Positions 15,845-25,427 of a stretch of 64,000 bases of DNA are shown here, piece by piece. The number at the start of each line of letters is the position of its first letter. The first letter of the stretch is position 1. The DNA is from Curtobacterium sp. Leaf261 (GTDB lineage Bacteria; Actinomycetota; Actinomycetes; Actinomycetales; Microbacteriaceae). The notes beneath the pieces are model-generated. The model saw only the letters and a list, made by a program, of their open reading frames with translations. It made no database searches and had not been told where the DNA came from. Made by a program: the position numbers and the translations under genes. Location of the stretch: assembly GCF_001422205.1 (NCBI RefSeq), contig NZ_LMMJ01000008.1, forward strand, positions 52,915 to 116,914. Reading direction: 5' to 3'.

Positions 15845-16639
15845 ATGTCTGAGCGGCCTGCAGCGGTGACGGTCCCGTTCGCCTCGACCGGGACCGGACG
15901 ACCCGTCGTCGTGCTGCCCGGGATCTGGCCGTCGACCGGTGTCGGGAGCGCCGTGCTCGTCCGTGACGCGCTCGCCCCGCTGCACGCGGTCGCCCCGCAG
16001 CGCCGGCTCGTGGTCCTGAACCGGTGGCCAGGGCTCGCGACGGGGACGACCATCCGGGACGTCGCCGCCGAGTACGCCGACACGCTCGACCGGGTGCTCG
16101 GCGAACCGTTCGACCTCGTGGGGACGTCGACGGGCGGGAGCATCGCCCAGCAGTTCGCCGCGGACCACCCGCACCTGGTGCGTCGCCTCGCCCTCGTGAG
16201 CACCGCGTGCCGTCTTGGTCCCCACGGGCGGCGTGTGCAGGCCGATGTCGCCGCAGCGCTCCGGGCCGGCCGGATCCGGGCGGCGGGCGGGATCGCGACG
16301 GCGGGCTCGGCCCCGGCGGTGTTCCGGAGCGTGCTGACCGGTGTCGGGTGGGTCGCTGCGCCGTTGGTGATCCGCGGCCCGCAGACGGCGGCTGACCTCG
16401 CCACGACGCTCGAGGCGGAGGACGGGTTCGACCTCGGGTCGGTCGAGCGGGTGATCGCGGCCCCGACGCTGATCCTGGGTGGCGAACGCGACCGCTTCTA
16501 CGACGCGGAGCTGTTCCCCGCGACGGCGGCCCTCATCCCGGGGAGTGAGCTCCACGTCCTCCCGCGCCTCGGCCACGGCGCGGTGCCGCGGTCGCACGAG
16601 GCCCGGGGGCTCCTGACCCGGTTCCTGCTGCGGGACTGA
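15845..16639 (+). CDS. Alpha/beta-fold hydrolase
   Basis: This 264-residue protein has the alpha/beta hydrolase order. An oxyanion strand VVVLPGIWP comes near residue 20, then the nucleophile elbow GTSTGGS (serine in the GxSxG), an acid in PTLILGGERDRFY, and a histidine in RLGHGAVPR near the end. The short lid region fits a small-substrate esterase or lactonase-like enzyme. GTGGGCGG lies just upstream of the ATG. The gene is convergent with the ABC exporter genes; no shared operon is indicated. Confidence 0.85.
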   Translation: MSERPAAVTVPFASTGTGRPVVVLPGIWPSTGVGSAVLVRDALAPLHAVAPQRRLVVLNRWPGLATGTTIRDVAAEYADTLDRVLGEPFDLVGTSTGGSIAQQFAADHPHLVRRLALVSTACRLGPHGRRVQADVAAALRAGRIRAAGGIATAGSAPAVFRSVLTGVGWVAAPLVIRGPQTAADLATTLEAEDGFDLGSVERVIAAPTLILGGERDRFYDAELFPATAALIPGSELHVLPRLGHGAVPRSHEARGLLTRFLLRD

Positions 16640-16651
16640 CCGCGCCGTCCG

Positions 16652-17470
16652 TCACCCGGCCGTCCCGCGGCGTGTGGCGATCGCGACGACCTGGTCACAC
16701 CGTTCGACGAGCACGGGGTCCGGGGCCGCCAGCACGACCACCGCGCCGCCGGCCATCGCGGCGGCGAGCGCGTCCCACACGACGTCCCGGCTCGCGGCGT
16801 CGAGCTCGCTCGTCGGGTCGTCGAGGCAGACGAGCCGTGGTGTGCCCACGAGCGCTCGGGCGACGGCGACCCGCTGCTGCTGCCCGCCGGAGAGCTGCTC
16901 GACGAGGTTGTGCCAGCTCGACTCCGGCAGACCGAGCGACCCGAGCAGCACCTCGATCGCCGTCCAGTCCTCCTCGGCGAGACGGGCGGAGCGTCGTGTC
17001 GGGGCGCCGCCGGAGCGTCGGGTGGGGAGGCCCCAGCGTCGGGTGGGGAGGCCCCAGCGTCGTGCGGGACCGACCTCCGCGGAGTCGTCCATGGTCCCGA
17101 GGGCGCGGACGGCGACGTTCTCGGCGGCACTCAGTCCGCCGATGAGCTCGTGCCCCTGCGTGACGACCCCGACATCGCGCGGCGCGGCGGCACGGCCGTC
17201 GAGCAGGACGCGCCCCGCCCAGGCGAGACCGGACTGCGCGATGCCGTCCGCCCCGCCCGCGGGCCCGCCGCCGCCGACACCGCCGACGGCGGCGCCGCCG
17301 CCGCCGCCGACTCCCTCGACGATCGCCCGGAGCACGCTCGACGTCCCGCTCCCGGCCGGCCCGGTGATCGCGATCGCGGTCCCCGGCGGCACCGTCCGAC
17401 TGAGCCCGTCGAGCACCACGCGGCCGCCGATCCGCACGACCAGGTCGTCGAGCTCGAGCCCGTCGTTCAC
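16652..17470 (-). CDS. ABC exporter ATPase, degenerate nucleotide site with intact signature
   Basis: This 272-residue nucleotide-binding subunit has an unusual active site. The Walker A loop reads GPAGSGTSS (37-45), with Thr43 where the essential lysine belongs. Walker B ends LDDP (216-219), with Asp218 in place of the catalytic glutamate. The H-loop histidine position is Pro250. The signature LSGGQQQR (193-200) and Q-loop Gln105 are intact. Two insertions, a Gly-rich stretch (53-75) and a repeat of RRWGLPT (138-151), lengthen it. The GTG start overlaps the upstream ATPase stop by GTGA. It probably pairs with that ATPase and lends its signature motif to the only working ATP site. Confidence 0.88.
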   Translation of the reverse strand: MNDGLELDDLVVRIGGRVVLDGLSRTVPPGTAIAITGPAGSGTSSVLRAIVEGVGGGGGAAVGGVGGGGPAGGADGIAQSGLAWAGRVLLDGRAAAPRDVGVVTQGHELIGGLSAAENVAVRALGTMDDSAEVGPARRWGLPTRRWGLPTRRSGGAPTRRSARLAEEDWTAIEVLLGSLGLPESSWHNLVEQLSGGQQQRVAVARALVGTPRLVCLDDPTSELDAASRDVVWDALAAAMAGGAVVVLAAPDPVLVERCDQVVAIATRRGTAG

Positions 17471-18396
17471 GAGTCCTCCCCGTCTGCACGGACGATCCGG
17501 AGCGTGTCCCCGTCGCCCTGCTCCACCGTGACGAGCGACCCCGCGGGCCACGCGGCGCGGAGGGCCTCCGGGATCTGGATCGACCCGTCGGTGCCGACCA
17601 CCGCGTATCGTCCGCGGTCGGTGGCCTCCTCGCCGATCCGACCGTCGCGCAGGTGGATCATCCGCTGCATCCGCGCCGCGACCTGCTCGTCGTGCGTCAC
17701 GACCAGCACCGCCGTGCCCTGCGCCTCCGCGGTCTCGACGAGGACGTCGAGGAGCCGGTCCCTGGCCTCGTCGTCGAGCTGGCTGGTCGGCTCGTCCGCG
17801 AGGAGCAACCGCGGACGGGGCGCCATCGCCACCGCGAGCGCGACGGTCTGCTGCTCCGACGGCGACATCGCCGACACCAGGCGTCCGTCGTCGGCGATCC
17901 CCCCGGCCCGGAGCACGTGTCGGCCGATGCGCGTGCTGCTGTTCGCCGTGCCGCGGGTCGCCCAGGTGACGTTGCCGATGGCCGTCTCGTGCAGCAGCAG
18001 GTTCACCGACGCCCCCTGCAGCATGAGGCCGAGGGTGCCGCCGCGGAGCCGACGGAGGTCGCGCTCCGAGGCCGACCCGAGGTCCGTGCCGAACACCGAC
18101 ACCCGACCGGCACTCGGACGCATGATGCCGGCGGCGATCGTCAGGAGCGTCGACTTGCCGGAGCCGGAGGGGCCGAGGAGTGCGATCCGGGCCCCGGCAG
18201 CGACCGTCAGGTCCACCCCGCGGAGCGCGGCGACGTCGGTCCCCGCCTCGCGGTAGACGTGCACCAGCCCCGCGGCGCGGAACGCGATGCGGTCCTCCGC
18301 CGCCGGTGGCACGGTCGGCACCGCGGTCGACGCGTCGGACGCGACCGCGGTCGGTGGCCGGCCACGTCGGGAACGGCGGGTGTCCGTGGTGGTCAT
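17467..18396 (-). CDS. ABC exporter ATPase with non-canonical signature and AbrB-like tail
   Basis: This 309-residue MacB/LolD-type ATPase has intact Walker [10 protein letters not shown] (75-83), Q-loop Gln127, Walker [10 protein letters not shown] (197-205) and H-loop VVTHD (His235). Its signature motif is MSPSEQ (177-182) instead of LSGGQ. After the ATPase domain, residues 262-302 ([17 protein letters not shown] and following) resemble a SpoVT-AbrB swapped-hairpin fold. The ATG overlaps the permease stop by ATGA. With the neighbour at 16652 it would form one canonical and one dead composite site. The role of the tail, dimerisation or DNA binding, is unknown. Confidence 0.9.
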   Translation of the reverse strand: MTTTDTRRSRRGRPPTAVASDASTAVPTVPPAAEDRIAFRAAGLVHVYREAGTDVAALRGVDLTVAAGARIALLGPSGSGKSTLLTIAAGIMRPSAGRVSVFGTDLGSASERDLRRLRGGTLGLMLQGASVNLLLHETAIGNVTWATRGTANSSTRIGRHVLRAGGIADDGRLVSAMSPSEQQTVALAVAMAPRPRLLLADEPTSQLDDEARDRLLDVLVETAEAQGTAVLVVTHDEQVAARMQRMIHLRDGRIGEEATDRGRYAVVGTDGSIQIPEALRAAWPAGSLVTVEQGDGDTLRIVRADGEDS

Positions 18397-21300
18397 GGCG
18401 TGCCTCCCGTCCGGTGCGTCGCGTCCCGGAGTTCCAGTCGTGCGCCGACGACCGCGATGGTCGCGAGGAGCGCGAGCTCGCCGACGACCAGCGCGACGAT
18501 CGGCAGCACACCCGGCGCGAGGTCGGGCGGCGGGCTGCCGCTCTCGCCGGACAGCAGCGGCAGCCGGGCGATCGTCACCGCGAACGCCGCGACGCCCGCC
18601 GCGACGCCGAGCAGCGCGCCGATGCCCGTCGGCAGGAGGGCGTCGAGCGTCAGCACACGGCGCAGTCGCGCGGCGCTGAGACCGGCACTCCGGAGTGAGA
18701 CCCAGTCCCGACGGCGGCCGTCGGCACCGATCACGCGGACGGCGACGAGGGCGAGGAGCGTCAGCCCGAGCGCACCGGCCGCGATCGGCAGGCCGAGCAC
18801 CGAGCCGAGCGTCGGCGCAGCACGGTCGGCCCGGCGTTCCGCATCCGCCAGGGTGTGCGTCGCCGTCACCCGGATGCCATCCGCCCGCAGCTTCGCCAGG
18901 ACGTCCGGGTGCGAGCCCGGGGCGAGCCACACCTCGTGCTGGGCGAGGCTCGCAGCCGGGTCGGTGACACGGTCCGCCACGCCGAGGTCGATCATCGCGC
19001 CGTCGCCGAGCACCCGGGGGACCGCGTCGGTGTGCCCGACCACACGGAGGATCCGCGGGCTCTGGTCCGGACCGACCCCGCTCACCGCGTCCCTGATCCC
19101 GGGGAACGGCGCCGTCCCGGTGCTCCGGCCGAGGAGCGCCGGGATCGGTTCGGGCGCGTCCCTCGGGGCGATGCTCGCGACGTGCGAGCCGGAGCTGTCC
19201 GTGAGCGAGACGGCGAGTCCCCGCGCACCGGCCGTGTCCGCCCGCGAGAGCGAGGACCGGGTGCGCTGCTGTGAGTCGGTGCTGTCGCCGATCCGGTTCC
19301 GCCAGCGTGACGGTGCAAGCCAGGATGCCGTCGAGCCGCGGTCGAGCCGGTCGGTCGCGATCCCGGTCAGCGTGAACGCCGAGCTGTACGGCGGCTCGTA
19401 CTGGTCGGTGCTCGTGATGCCGATCGACACCAGGCGGCAGCCGTCGGCGCAACGGATCGGCTCCGTCAGGGTGCCGTCCCGCGGGGAGCCGAAGTCGAGG
19501 TACTGCCACCCCGACCCGTTCTGCACGACCACCTGCAGGGCGACCGCGCTCTGGTCGGTGCTGATCGAGGCGCTCCGGACGTCGGCGAGCGTCAGGCGGA
19601 GCTCGGAGCCCCTGAGCGTCAGGGACTCCGACGCAGCGGGGTCGAGCAGCGTCGTGAGCTCGGAAGCGGACCGACCGCTCCAGGCCGTGTCCCAGCTGCT
19701 GACCGCTCCGAGACGCGCCGTGTCCACCGCGACGAGCCGGCCGACGCCGGTGCCGCTGGTCAGCACCTCCGCGGCCATCGCGGTGCGGCCGTCGGGATCG
19801 GCCCGGCGGACCGCGTCGAGGAGCGTGACGTCTCCGGGCACCGACACGTCGAGGACCGTGGCCGCTCCGAGGGTCGCCGCCGTGCGGTCGTCCTGCAGGC
19901 GCGTCCCGACGACCGCCGTCTGGCTCGCGTACACCGCGATCGCGACGCCGACCGTCACCATGACGGCCGCCGAGAGGACCGAGGGGGAGCGACCGAGCTG
20001 TCGCCCGATGAGCACGCCGCCGAGGCTCCGCGGGGGACGCTTCGTCCGGCGGCGGATGACGAGCACTGCGACCCGGAGCCCCACGATGCCGATGAGGACC
20101 GCCACGAGGCTCGGGGCGAGGAGCGCGACTCCCGGCCCGGTGACCTCCTGCACGGTCACGAGCGAGGCGAGCACCGTCACGGTCACGAGCACCGCACCCG
20201 CCTGCACCACGACGGCGGTCCGCGACAGCAGCCGCGGTTCGGCGGTCGCCCGGAGCAGGTCGACGAGCGGGAGCCTCGCCGACCGGACACTCGCCGCGAC
20301 GAGGGCGACGAGGGACCCCACGAGGCTCAGTCCGGCCGCCGCGAGCACCAGCGGCTGCCACGGCTCGACCGACGCCGTCCCACCGAGGACGGTCCGCGCC
20401 GCGACGGCCGAGGCAGCGACACCGACGCCGAACCCGACCACGGCGCCGATCACGACGGCCACGCCGGGTTCCAGGAACACCGCGCCGAGCCACCGCCGGC
20501 GGGGGAGTCCGCGGAGCCGACCGAGCCCCCACTCCGTCGCCCGGACGCGGCCGATCCGCTGGATGACGAGCCCCTCCGCGAACCAGGCGAGCCCGAGTGC
20601 CTGGACCGCCGTGACCGCGAGGATGACCCCGGCGGCGTCGTGCTGCGGCCCGATCCGGTCGAGCACCCCGGTGATGCCGGACGTGAACCTGGCCGATGCC
20701 GACGCACCGTCGCTCGTCAGTGTCGACGCCCGCGCGGCCCGGATGTCGCTGCGGATCTCGGGGATCTCACCGAGCGTCGGTGGGTGCCGGAGGTACCGGA
20801 TCGAGTAGGACGTGCCGTCGGCGACGATGCTGTCGAAACCCTCGAGCGACACCACGAAGTCCGACGAGCCGCCGCCGCCCGCACCGAAGCGACGGCCGGG
20901 TCCGGCGAGGAGGTTCCCGGTCCGGCCGGAGTCGCGGTAGATGCCGGTCACGGTGAAGGCGGTGCTCGGGGCCTCGGGGACCAGGTCGGTGAGGTCGACC
21001 ACGTCACCCACCCGGATCCCGTTCGCGCGCGCAGTGCTCTGCGGGACGACGATCCCCGAGCCGTCGGTGACGCACCGACCGGTCACGAGGGTCGCGCCGC
21101 CGCAGGAGCTGTCCGCTGCGACGATGGAGGCCTGGCGCGCCCGGCCCGCCCTGCCCGTGACGTCCCAGCCGTACGGGGTGTCCGACTCGGTGAGGGTCAC
21201 CGGCCGCTGCCAGAGGTGGTTCGAGACGGCGGAGCTCACCGCGAGTGCCGCCCCGAGACCCTCTGCGCTCTGCGCCGCCTGCGTCGAGGCCTGGGCGACG

Positions 21301-21479
21301 AGTGCCGTGCCGTCCGGTCCGGCGTTCTGCACCGCCTCGGCGAGGGTGACCTGCTGCACGGCCCGGAAGAGCATCGGCGCGAGCACCGACACGATCATCG
21401 CGATCGCGGACAGCGCGACCAGGCACGCGAACGCGGCCGGTCGCCGACGGACGCTGCGCGTCCAGAACGTCCCCCTCAT
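18393..21479 (-). CDS. FtsX/MacB-like ABC transporter permease (duplicated, about 1030 residues)
   Basis: This 1028-residue protein has an N-terminal membrane helix (about 15-38), a large extracytoplasmic domain, a first FtsX-type membrane block (about 270-390), a second set of membrane segments (about 420-520), another long extracytoplasmic domain, and a last membrane block near the C-terminus. Two FtsX cores in one chain fit a permease that needs no second copy. The ATG at 21479 is preferred over the GTG at 21491 because the ribosome site GGGAGG overlaps that GTG. The two ATPases follow in overlapping order. Such type VII systems act as mechanotransmitters or export lipids, peptides or drugs; the cargo is not evident. 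Confidence 0.88.
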   Translation of the reverse strand: MRGTFWTRSVRRRPAAFACLVALSAIAMIVSVLAPMLFRAVQQVTLAEAVQNAGPDGTALVAQASTQAAQSAEGLGAALAVSSAVSNHLWQRPVTLTESDTPYGWDVTGRAGRARQASIVAADSSCGGATLVTGRCVTDGSGIVVPQSTARANGIRVGDVVDLTDLVPEAPSTAFTVTGIYRDSGRTGNLLAGPGRRFGAGGGGSSDFVVSLEGFDSIVADGTSYSIRYLRHPPTLGEIPEIRSDIRAARASTLTSDGASASARFTSGITGVLDRIGPQHDAAGVILAVTAVQALGLAWFAEGLVIQRIGRVRATEWGLGRLRGLPRRRWLGAVFLEPGVAVVIGAVVGFGVGVAASAVAARTVLGGTASVEPWQPLVLAAAGLSLVGSLVALVAASVRSARLPLVDLLRATAEPRLLSRTAVVVQAGAVLVTVTVLASLVTVQEVTGPGVALLAPSLVAVLIGIVGLRVAVLVIRRRTKRPPRSLGGVLIGRQLGRSPSVLSAAVMVTVGVAIAVYASQTAVVGTRLQDDRTAATLGAATVLDVSVPGDVTLLDAVRRADPDGRTAMAAEVLTSGTGVGRLVAVDTARLGAVSSWDTAWSGRSASELTTLLDPAASESLTLRGSELRLTLADVRSASISTDQSAVALQVVVQNGSGWQYLDFGSPRDGTLTEPIRCADGCRLVSIGITSTDQYEPPYSSAFTLTGIATDRLDRGSTASWLAPSRWRNRIGDSTDSQQRTRSSLSRADTAGARGLAVSLTDSSGSHVASIAPRDAPEPIPALLGRSTGTAPFPGIRDAVSGVGPDQSPRILRVVGHTDAVPRVLGDGAMIDLGVADRVTDPAASLAQHEVWLAPGSHPDVLAKLRADGIRVTATHTLADAERRADRAAPTLGSVLGLPIAAGALGLTLLALVAVRVIGADGRRRDWVSLRSAGLSAARLRRVLTLDALLPTGIGALLGVAAGVAAFAVTIARLPLLSGESGSPPPDLAPGVLPIVALVVGELALLATIAVVGARLELRDATHRTGGTP

Positions 21480-21522
21480 GCCGGTTCGCACCTCCCTGTG
21501 CTGCCGTCATCGTGCCACAGAC

Positions 21523-21566
21523 CGGACGGGAGGCGCGGGACCGGCCCGCACCGTGCCTCCCGTCCG
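21523..21566 (-). terminator. Palindromic terminator-like element after the DHFR-like gene
   Basis: Arms CGGACGGGAGGC (21523-21534) and GCCTCCCGTCCG (21555-21566) pair around a GC-rich loop. It belongs to the gene-end palindrome family. It lies downstream of the reductase gene that ends at 21654, and upstream of the permease start. Confidence 0.55.
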
Positions 21567-21653
21567 TCGCGTGGTGCCGAACGCGGCGCCGGTCCGGTGG
21601 GCGGAGTCCGTTCGTCCGTCGGCCGGCGCCGGTCAGTCCGGCGGCGGCGGCGG

Positions 21654-22217
21654 TCAGTCCGTCGGGCGGGGCCGGTACGTCAGGAGCGCGTTCCCCCTGC
21701 TCGTCGTCGCACCCCGGACGAGTTCGAGCCGGGTCGCCGGGTCGTCCGCCGCGAAGAGCCGTTGCCCCGCGCCGGCGATCGCGGGGTGGACCATGAGCAG
21801 GAGTTCGTCGAGCAGTCCCGCGAAGAGCAGCTGGCGGACCACCGAGATGCTGCCGAACACACTGATGTCGCCGTCACCGTCGCCCCGCTTGAGGTCCCGG
21901 ACGAAGGTCTCGAGATCGCCGTCGACGAGCGTGGAGTTCTCCCACGCGAGGGGCGCCGTCAGCGTGTGCGACACGACGAACTTCTGCAGCGGGTTGATGA
22001 ACGCCGCGAACGGGTCGTCCGACTCAGGGGCGCTGTCCGGCCAGTACCCGGCCCACTCCTCGTACGAGGTCCGCCCCAGGATGCCGGTCGTCGTGGACTG
22101 CATCAGGGCGGTCATGCCCGCACCGAGCTCGTCGTCGAAGCTGTCGTACTGGAACCGGTACGGCTCGGAGACGACCCCGTCGACGGAGCTGAAGAGACCC
22201 GCGGTGACCTTGCGCAT
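21654..22217 (-). CDS. RibD C-terminal / dihydrofolate-reductase-like protein
   Basis: This 187-residue protein has the single-domain layout of RibD_C proteins. An N-terminal MRKVTAGLFSSVDGVVSEP carries the family-typical S-x-DG turn, GRTSYEEWAGYWP aligns with the conserved GR-x-TYE nucleotide contact, and the late ISVFGSISVVRQLL corresponds to the G-G/S NADPH loop. Such proteins are probable NADPH-dependent reductases, and most have no assigned substrate in actinobacteria. It is divergent from the hydrolase pair at 22285. Confidence 0.85.
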   Translation of the reverse strand: MRKVTAGLFSSVDGVVSEPYRFQYDSFDDELGAGMTALMQSTTTGILGRTSYEEWAGYWPDSAPESDDPFAAFINPLQKFVVSHTLTAPLAWENSTLVDGDLETFVRDLKRGDGDGDISVFGSISVVRQLLFAGLLDELLLMVHPAIAGAGQRLFAADDPATRLELVRGATTSRGNALLTYRPRPTD

Positions 22218-22284
22218 GCGGCGACGGTACCGTTGCCGGCGGCCGTGCACCAGGCCCGGTGGTGCCGCGCGTATCGTCGAGCGC

Positions 22285-23055
22285 ATGCGCCCCCTCGTCG
22301 AGACCGTGGAGATCGACGGGGCCACCGTGCGCCTCCGGACGATGGCACCGGCCGGCCGCTCCAGGGACACCCTCACGCCGACGATCGCCCTCGTGCACGG
22401 CATCGGGATGTCGCACCGGTCCTTCATCCGGTTGCAGCGGGTGCTCTCGCGGACGTATCGGACGGTCGCGGTCGACCTCCCCGGTTTCGGCGGGCTCCCA
22501 CCGGTCGGCGCCGTCGGCATCGACGGGTTCGCGCGGATCGTGCTCGCGGCGCTCCGCGAGGTCGAGATCGAGGAGTGCGTCGCACTCGGACAGTCGATGG
22601 GATCGCAGGTCGCGGCCGAGATGGCCCGGCAGGACCCCGGGTTCGTCACGTCGGTCGTGCTCGTCGGACCCGTCATCGACGACCACCGTCCACGGCTCTG
22701 GCAGCAGGCGCTCTCGCTCCTCGCGGACGGCCCGGGCGAGGGCGTGCGGATGAACTGGGTGCTCCTCAGCGACTACGCGAGGAGTCTGCCGCAGTACCTG
22801 GCGGTCCTCCCGGCGATGCTGCGGTACCCGATGTTCCGGGTCGTCGCGGGCCTGACCGTCCCGGTGCTCGTGCTCCGAGGCGGGTACGACCCGATCGCCG
22901 ACCACGACTGGGGGCGGCGGCTCGCCGGTGTCGCGGGCGAGGGTGCACTCGTCGAGCTGCCGGGCCCGCACCACGTGCAGGAGCACCAGCCCCGACCGGT
23001 CGCCGCGATCGTCGACGAGTTCCTCCGGGTGCAGTCCGTCGGACGGCTGCGGTGA
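22285..23055 (+). CDS. Alpha/beta hydrolase
   Basis: This 256-residue protein has the oxyanion region ALVHGIGMSHRSF, the nucleophile elbow GQSMGS (Ser in GxSxG), an acid in LRGGYDPIAD and a histidine in GPHHVQEHQP. All three triad positions can be placed. The fold and size match the serine hydrolases related to haloperoxidases and esterases. The stop overlaps the GTG of the next hydrolase by four bases, so the two enzymes are probably made together and may act on one substrate class. Confidence 0.88.
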   Translation: MRPLVETVEIDGATVRLRTMAPAGRSRDTLTPTIALVHGIGMSHRSFIRLQRVLSRTYRTVAVDLPGFGGLPPVGAVGIDGFARIVLAALREVEIEECVALGQSMGSQVAAEMARQDPGFVTSVVLVGPVIDDHRPRLWQQALSLLADGPGEGVRMNWVLLSDYARSLPQYLAVLPAMLRYPMFRVVAGLTVPVLVLRGGYDPIADHDWGRRLAGVAGEGALVELPGPHHVQEHQPRPVAAIVDEFLRVQSVGRLR

Positions 23056-23789
23056 CCGGGTCCCCGTCGGCGCGACGCGACAACTCCGCGACCGAGGCGG
23101 CTCGGGGACACGGCATCGGATGGCGGCTCCGGGTCGCCGGGTGGTGGGTCCGCGACTGGCTCTACGCCGGGGTCTGGCAGGTCCGGAGCCTCGGGCCGAC
23201 GGGTGCCGACGACTACCGCTCGGGCGACCGACAGCCGATCGTGGTGCTGCCCGGCATCTACGAGACCTGGCACTTCATGCGGCCCCTGATGGACGCCCTG
23301 CACGATCGGGGTCATCCGGTGTTCGTCGTCACCGCGCTGCACCACAACCTGCTCCCGGTGCGGGACAGCGCGGCGCTCGTGATGCGACACCTGGTCGACG
23401 AGGGACTCGAGGACGTGCTGATCCTCGCGCACAGCAAGGGCGGCCTGATCGGCAAGTACGCCATGACGCAGGACGACCCCGACGAGCGGATCGACCGGAT
23501 GGTGGCCGTGGCGACGCCCTTCGGCGGGAGCACCTACGCGCGGTACGCCCCGACGCCGGCGCTCCGGGCGTTCTCGGCGGCGGACCCCACCCTCGCTGAG
23601 CTCGGGGCCGACGTCGGGGCGAACAGCAGGATCACGTCGGTGTTCGGCGTGTTCGACTCGCTGATCCCGGAGGGGAGCGAACTCGAGGGTGCGCAGAACG
23701 TCCGGCTCGCGGTCGGCGGGCACTTCCGGATCCTGAGCGACCCCCGGACCTACCGCGCGGTGCTCGCCGCCGTCGATCCGGACGCGTGA
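23052..23789 (+). CDS. Lipase-like alpha/beta hydrolase
   Basis: This 245-residue protein starts at a GTG that overlaps the previous stop. It has IVVLPGIYETWHFM near residue 60, a nucleophile elbow AHSKGG (about 126-131), which is the A-H-S-x-G form common in triacylglycerol lipases, then VAVATPFGGSTYAR and a late GGHFRIL that supplies the histidine. The N-terminal WRLRVAGWWVRDWLYAGVW stretch is hydrophobic and Trp-rich and may bind membranes. It probably cleaves lipid or ester bonds together with the upstream hydrolase. The substrate is unknown. Confidence 0.85.
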   Translation: MTGSPSARRDNSATEAARGHGIGWRLRVAGWWVRDWLYAGVWQVRSLGPTGADDYRSGDRQPIVVLPGIYETWHFMRPLMDALHDRGHPVFVVTALHHNLLPVRDSAALVMRHLVDEGLEDVLILAHSKGGLIGKYAMTQDDPDERIDRMVAVATPFGGSTYARYAPTPALRAFSAADPTLAELGADVGANSRITSVFGVFDSLIPEGSELEGAQNVRLAVGGHFRILSDPRTYRAVLAAVDPDA

Positions 23790-23801
23790 CCCCTGCGCTC
23801 C

Positions 23802-24557
23802 TCAGCGCAGGCTGGGGAGCGTCATCCGGAAGCAGTGCGCGGTGTACGGCACCGGCACCGTGGTACGCCCCGCGAGTGCCGGATCGGTGTCGAGCAGGTG
23901 GCGGACGGCGTCGAGGACGCGGCCACGGGCCTCCCGGCCGAGCGTGCTGATGTAACTGCGGGACGCGACCATGTCGACGAACGCGTTCCGGTCCTGCTCG
24001 TGCACCCAGCGGAAGTCGGCGGTCTCGATCGCCGCGGCGTCGAACGGCTCGGCGACGGTGGGGTGCACGGCCTCGATCGCGTGCTCCTCGGGCTGCGCCA
24101 TGATCTCGGAGAGCTCCCGGACCCACGGCACACGGTCGTCGCGGATGTTCCAGACGAGCCCGAGGACGCCACCGGGGCGCAGGACACGGGCGACCTCGCG
24201 GGAGGCGACGACCGGGTCGACCCAGTGCCATGCCTGCGCGGCGACGACGGCGTCGACCGAGGCGTCCGGCAGCGGGACGTGCTCGCCCGAACCGTCGAGG
24301 ACCCGTACTCCGGGGACGCGGTCCTCGAGCTGCGCACGCATCGCTGGGTCCGGCTCGACGGCGATCGTCTCGGCGCCGGGGGTCCTCGCGACGAGCGGCG
24401 CGACGACCCTCGTGAACTTGCCGGTGCCGGCGCCGAGGTCGACCACCCTCGAGGCGTGCTCGGGGAGGAGCCACTCGGCCGCCGCGACCGGGTACCCGGG
24501 GCGTCCGCGTTCGTAGGCGTCCGCGACGGCGCCGAAGGAGAGGGCGTGCGAGTCCAT
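23802..24557 (-). CDS. Class I SAM-dependent methyltransferase
   Basis: This 251-residue protein has the Rossmann methyltransferase motif I VVDLGAGTGKFTRVV (38-52), motif II acid in AVEPDPAM, DGSGEHVPLPDASVD as the adenine-side loop, and LRPGGVLGLVWN as the post-IV strand. It resembles the UbiE/trans-aconitate-type methyltransferases of small molecules. The first 25 residues (SFGAVADAYERGRPGYP) are typical of that group. The stop lies 12 bases from the convergent hydrolase stop. Confidence 0.88.
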   Translation of the reverse strand: MDSHALSFGAVADAYERGRPGYPVAAAEWLLPEHASRVVDLGAGTGKFTRVVAPLVARTPGAETIAVEPDPAMRAQLEDRVPGVRVLDGSGEHVPLPDASVDAVVAAQAWHWVDPVVASREVARVLRPGGVLGLVWNIRDDRVPWVRELSEIMAQPEEHAIEAVHPTVAEPFDAAAIETADFRWVHEQDRNAFVDMVASRSYISTLGREARGRVLDAVRHLLDTDPALAGRTTVPVPYTAHCFRMTLPSLR

Positions 24558-24644
24558 GCCGCTCAGCCTGCCACCGGCGGACGGCGCAGGTCGCAGGCTG
24601 CGCGCTCGGGCTGTGCGCTCAGGCTGCGCGCTCGGGCTGCGCGC

Positions 24645-24887
24645 TCAGTCGGCGCGGACCTGCTCCGGCACGACCGCGTGGGCCTCGTCGCGCAGGCTGT
24701 GGAACGCCGCGATCGCCTCGTCGTCGGTGAGCGCATGTGCCTCGAGCCGGTCGCCGATGCCGAGCAGTCGCAGGCGATCACGTGCGGCGGTGGCGACGTC
24801 GACCTCGGCCGCGTCGTCGATCGCGTCGCTCGCCTCGAGTCGGGCCAGCAGGGTCTCACGGGTCCAGCGGTGCAGTGCGAAGGCCAT
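24645..24887 (-). CDS. Small hypothetical protein
   Basis: This 80-residue acidic protein is mostly helical (ETLLARLEASDAIDDAAEVD, ALTDDEAIAAFHSLRDEAHA). The ATG at 24887 is a reasonable start. The high-GC frame stays open upstream to 25412, but that part runs through intergenic repeats and lacks coding character. No domain is recognised. Confidence 0.55.
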   Translation of the reverse strand: MAFALHRWTRETLLARLEASDAIDDAAEVDVATAARDRLRLLGIGDRLEAHALTDDEAIAAFHSLRDEAHAVVPEQVRAD

Positions 24888-25105
24888 GAGGGGACGTCCG
24901 TTCCGAGGTGGTCGAGGGAGAGGAGCACGTGCGGCTCGCGCACCCTCCGGACGGTAGCGGTCGGCGGCCCTCGCGCGCATCGGCTCGACCCGGAGACTCG
25001 GACAGTGCACGGACGTTGCACGGCAGCGCGAAACATCCCCGAAAGAACGGGTGACAACGATCCGTCCGCGCGGGGGGCATGCGGACCGATCGGGGGACGC
25101 GGCGG

Positions 25106-25251
25106 TCGCCCGATGCGCGTGCATGAGCCTCCGCCCGATGCGCGTGCATGAGCCTGCGGCCGATGCGTGTGCATGCGGCGACATCACCCGAGGATCGCGA
25201 CGTCGCCTTCCGGGTACGGGGTCGCCCGATGCGTGTGCATGAGCCGACGCC
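25106..25251. repeat. Cluster of four CCGATGCGYGTGCATG repeats
   Basis: The 540-base gap 24888-25427 holds no clear gene but several repeats. The core CCGATGCGYGTGCATGAGCC occurs at about 25109, 25135, 25159 (truncated, ending GCATGCGG) and 25225, with about 26, 24 and 66 bases between copies. The first two copies are nearly tandem. The core is itself a partial dyad. The even spacing of a CRISPR is absent. It might bind a regulator or be a decaying mobile repeat. Confidence 0.6.
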
Positions 25252-25308
25252 ACGGCCCCGCGCGGGGGCTGCACTCGCGTTCCCACTCCGGGCATCGCTG
25301 CACCCGAG

Positions 25309-25368
25309 GCACCGCTGTCTGCACACGGCACCGCCCCAGAGCGTGGTGCCGTGTGCAGACAGCGGTGC
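25309..25368 (-). terminator. Long perfect inverted repeat (24-base arms)
   Basis: Arms at 25309-25332 and 25345-25368 are perfectly complementary over 24 bases, with a 12-base loop. It lies 60 bases past the stop of the secreted-protein gene that ends at 25428, so a terminator role is likely. The sequence is unrelated to the GGACTGGAGG palindromes. Confidence 0.65.
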
Positions 25369-25427
25369 GGGGCGCTGAGAGCGCCGGGACCCCGGGCGGA
25401 GCAGGGCAGCACCAGGACGACGCGGCG

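Noticed and set aside
16652..17470. Sequencing error as the cause of the missing Walker A lysine
   Set aside because: Three separate catalytic positions (Lys to Thr, Glu to Asp, His to Pro) differ while the frame is intact, and the partner has the complementary change. A single error cannot explain this.
17653..20808. A 1051-codon open frame on the plus strand, antisense to the ABC permease and ATPase
   Set aside because: It lies opposite genes with clear families, has Arg/Pro-rich shadow composition, and shows no motif. High GC leaves such frames open by chance.
25106..25251. CRISPR array
   Set aside because: Copies are too few, spacing is irregular (about 26, 24 and 66 bases), repeats overlap or abut, and no cas genes are near.
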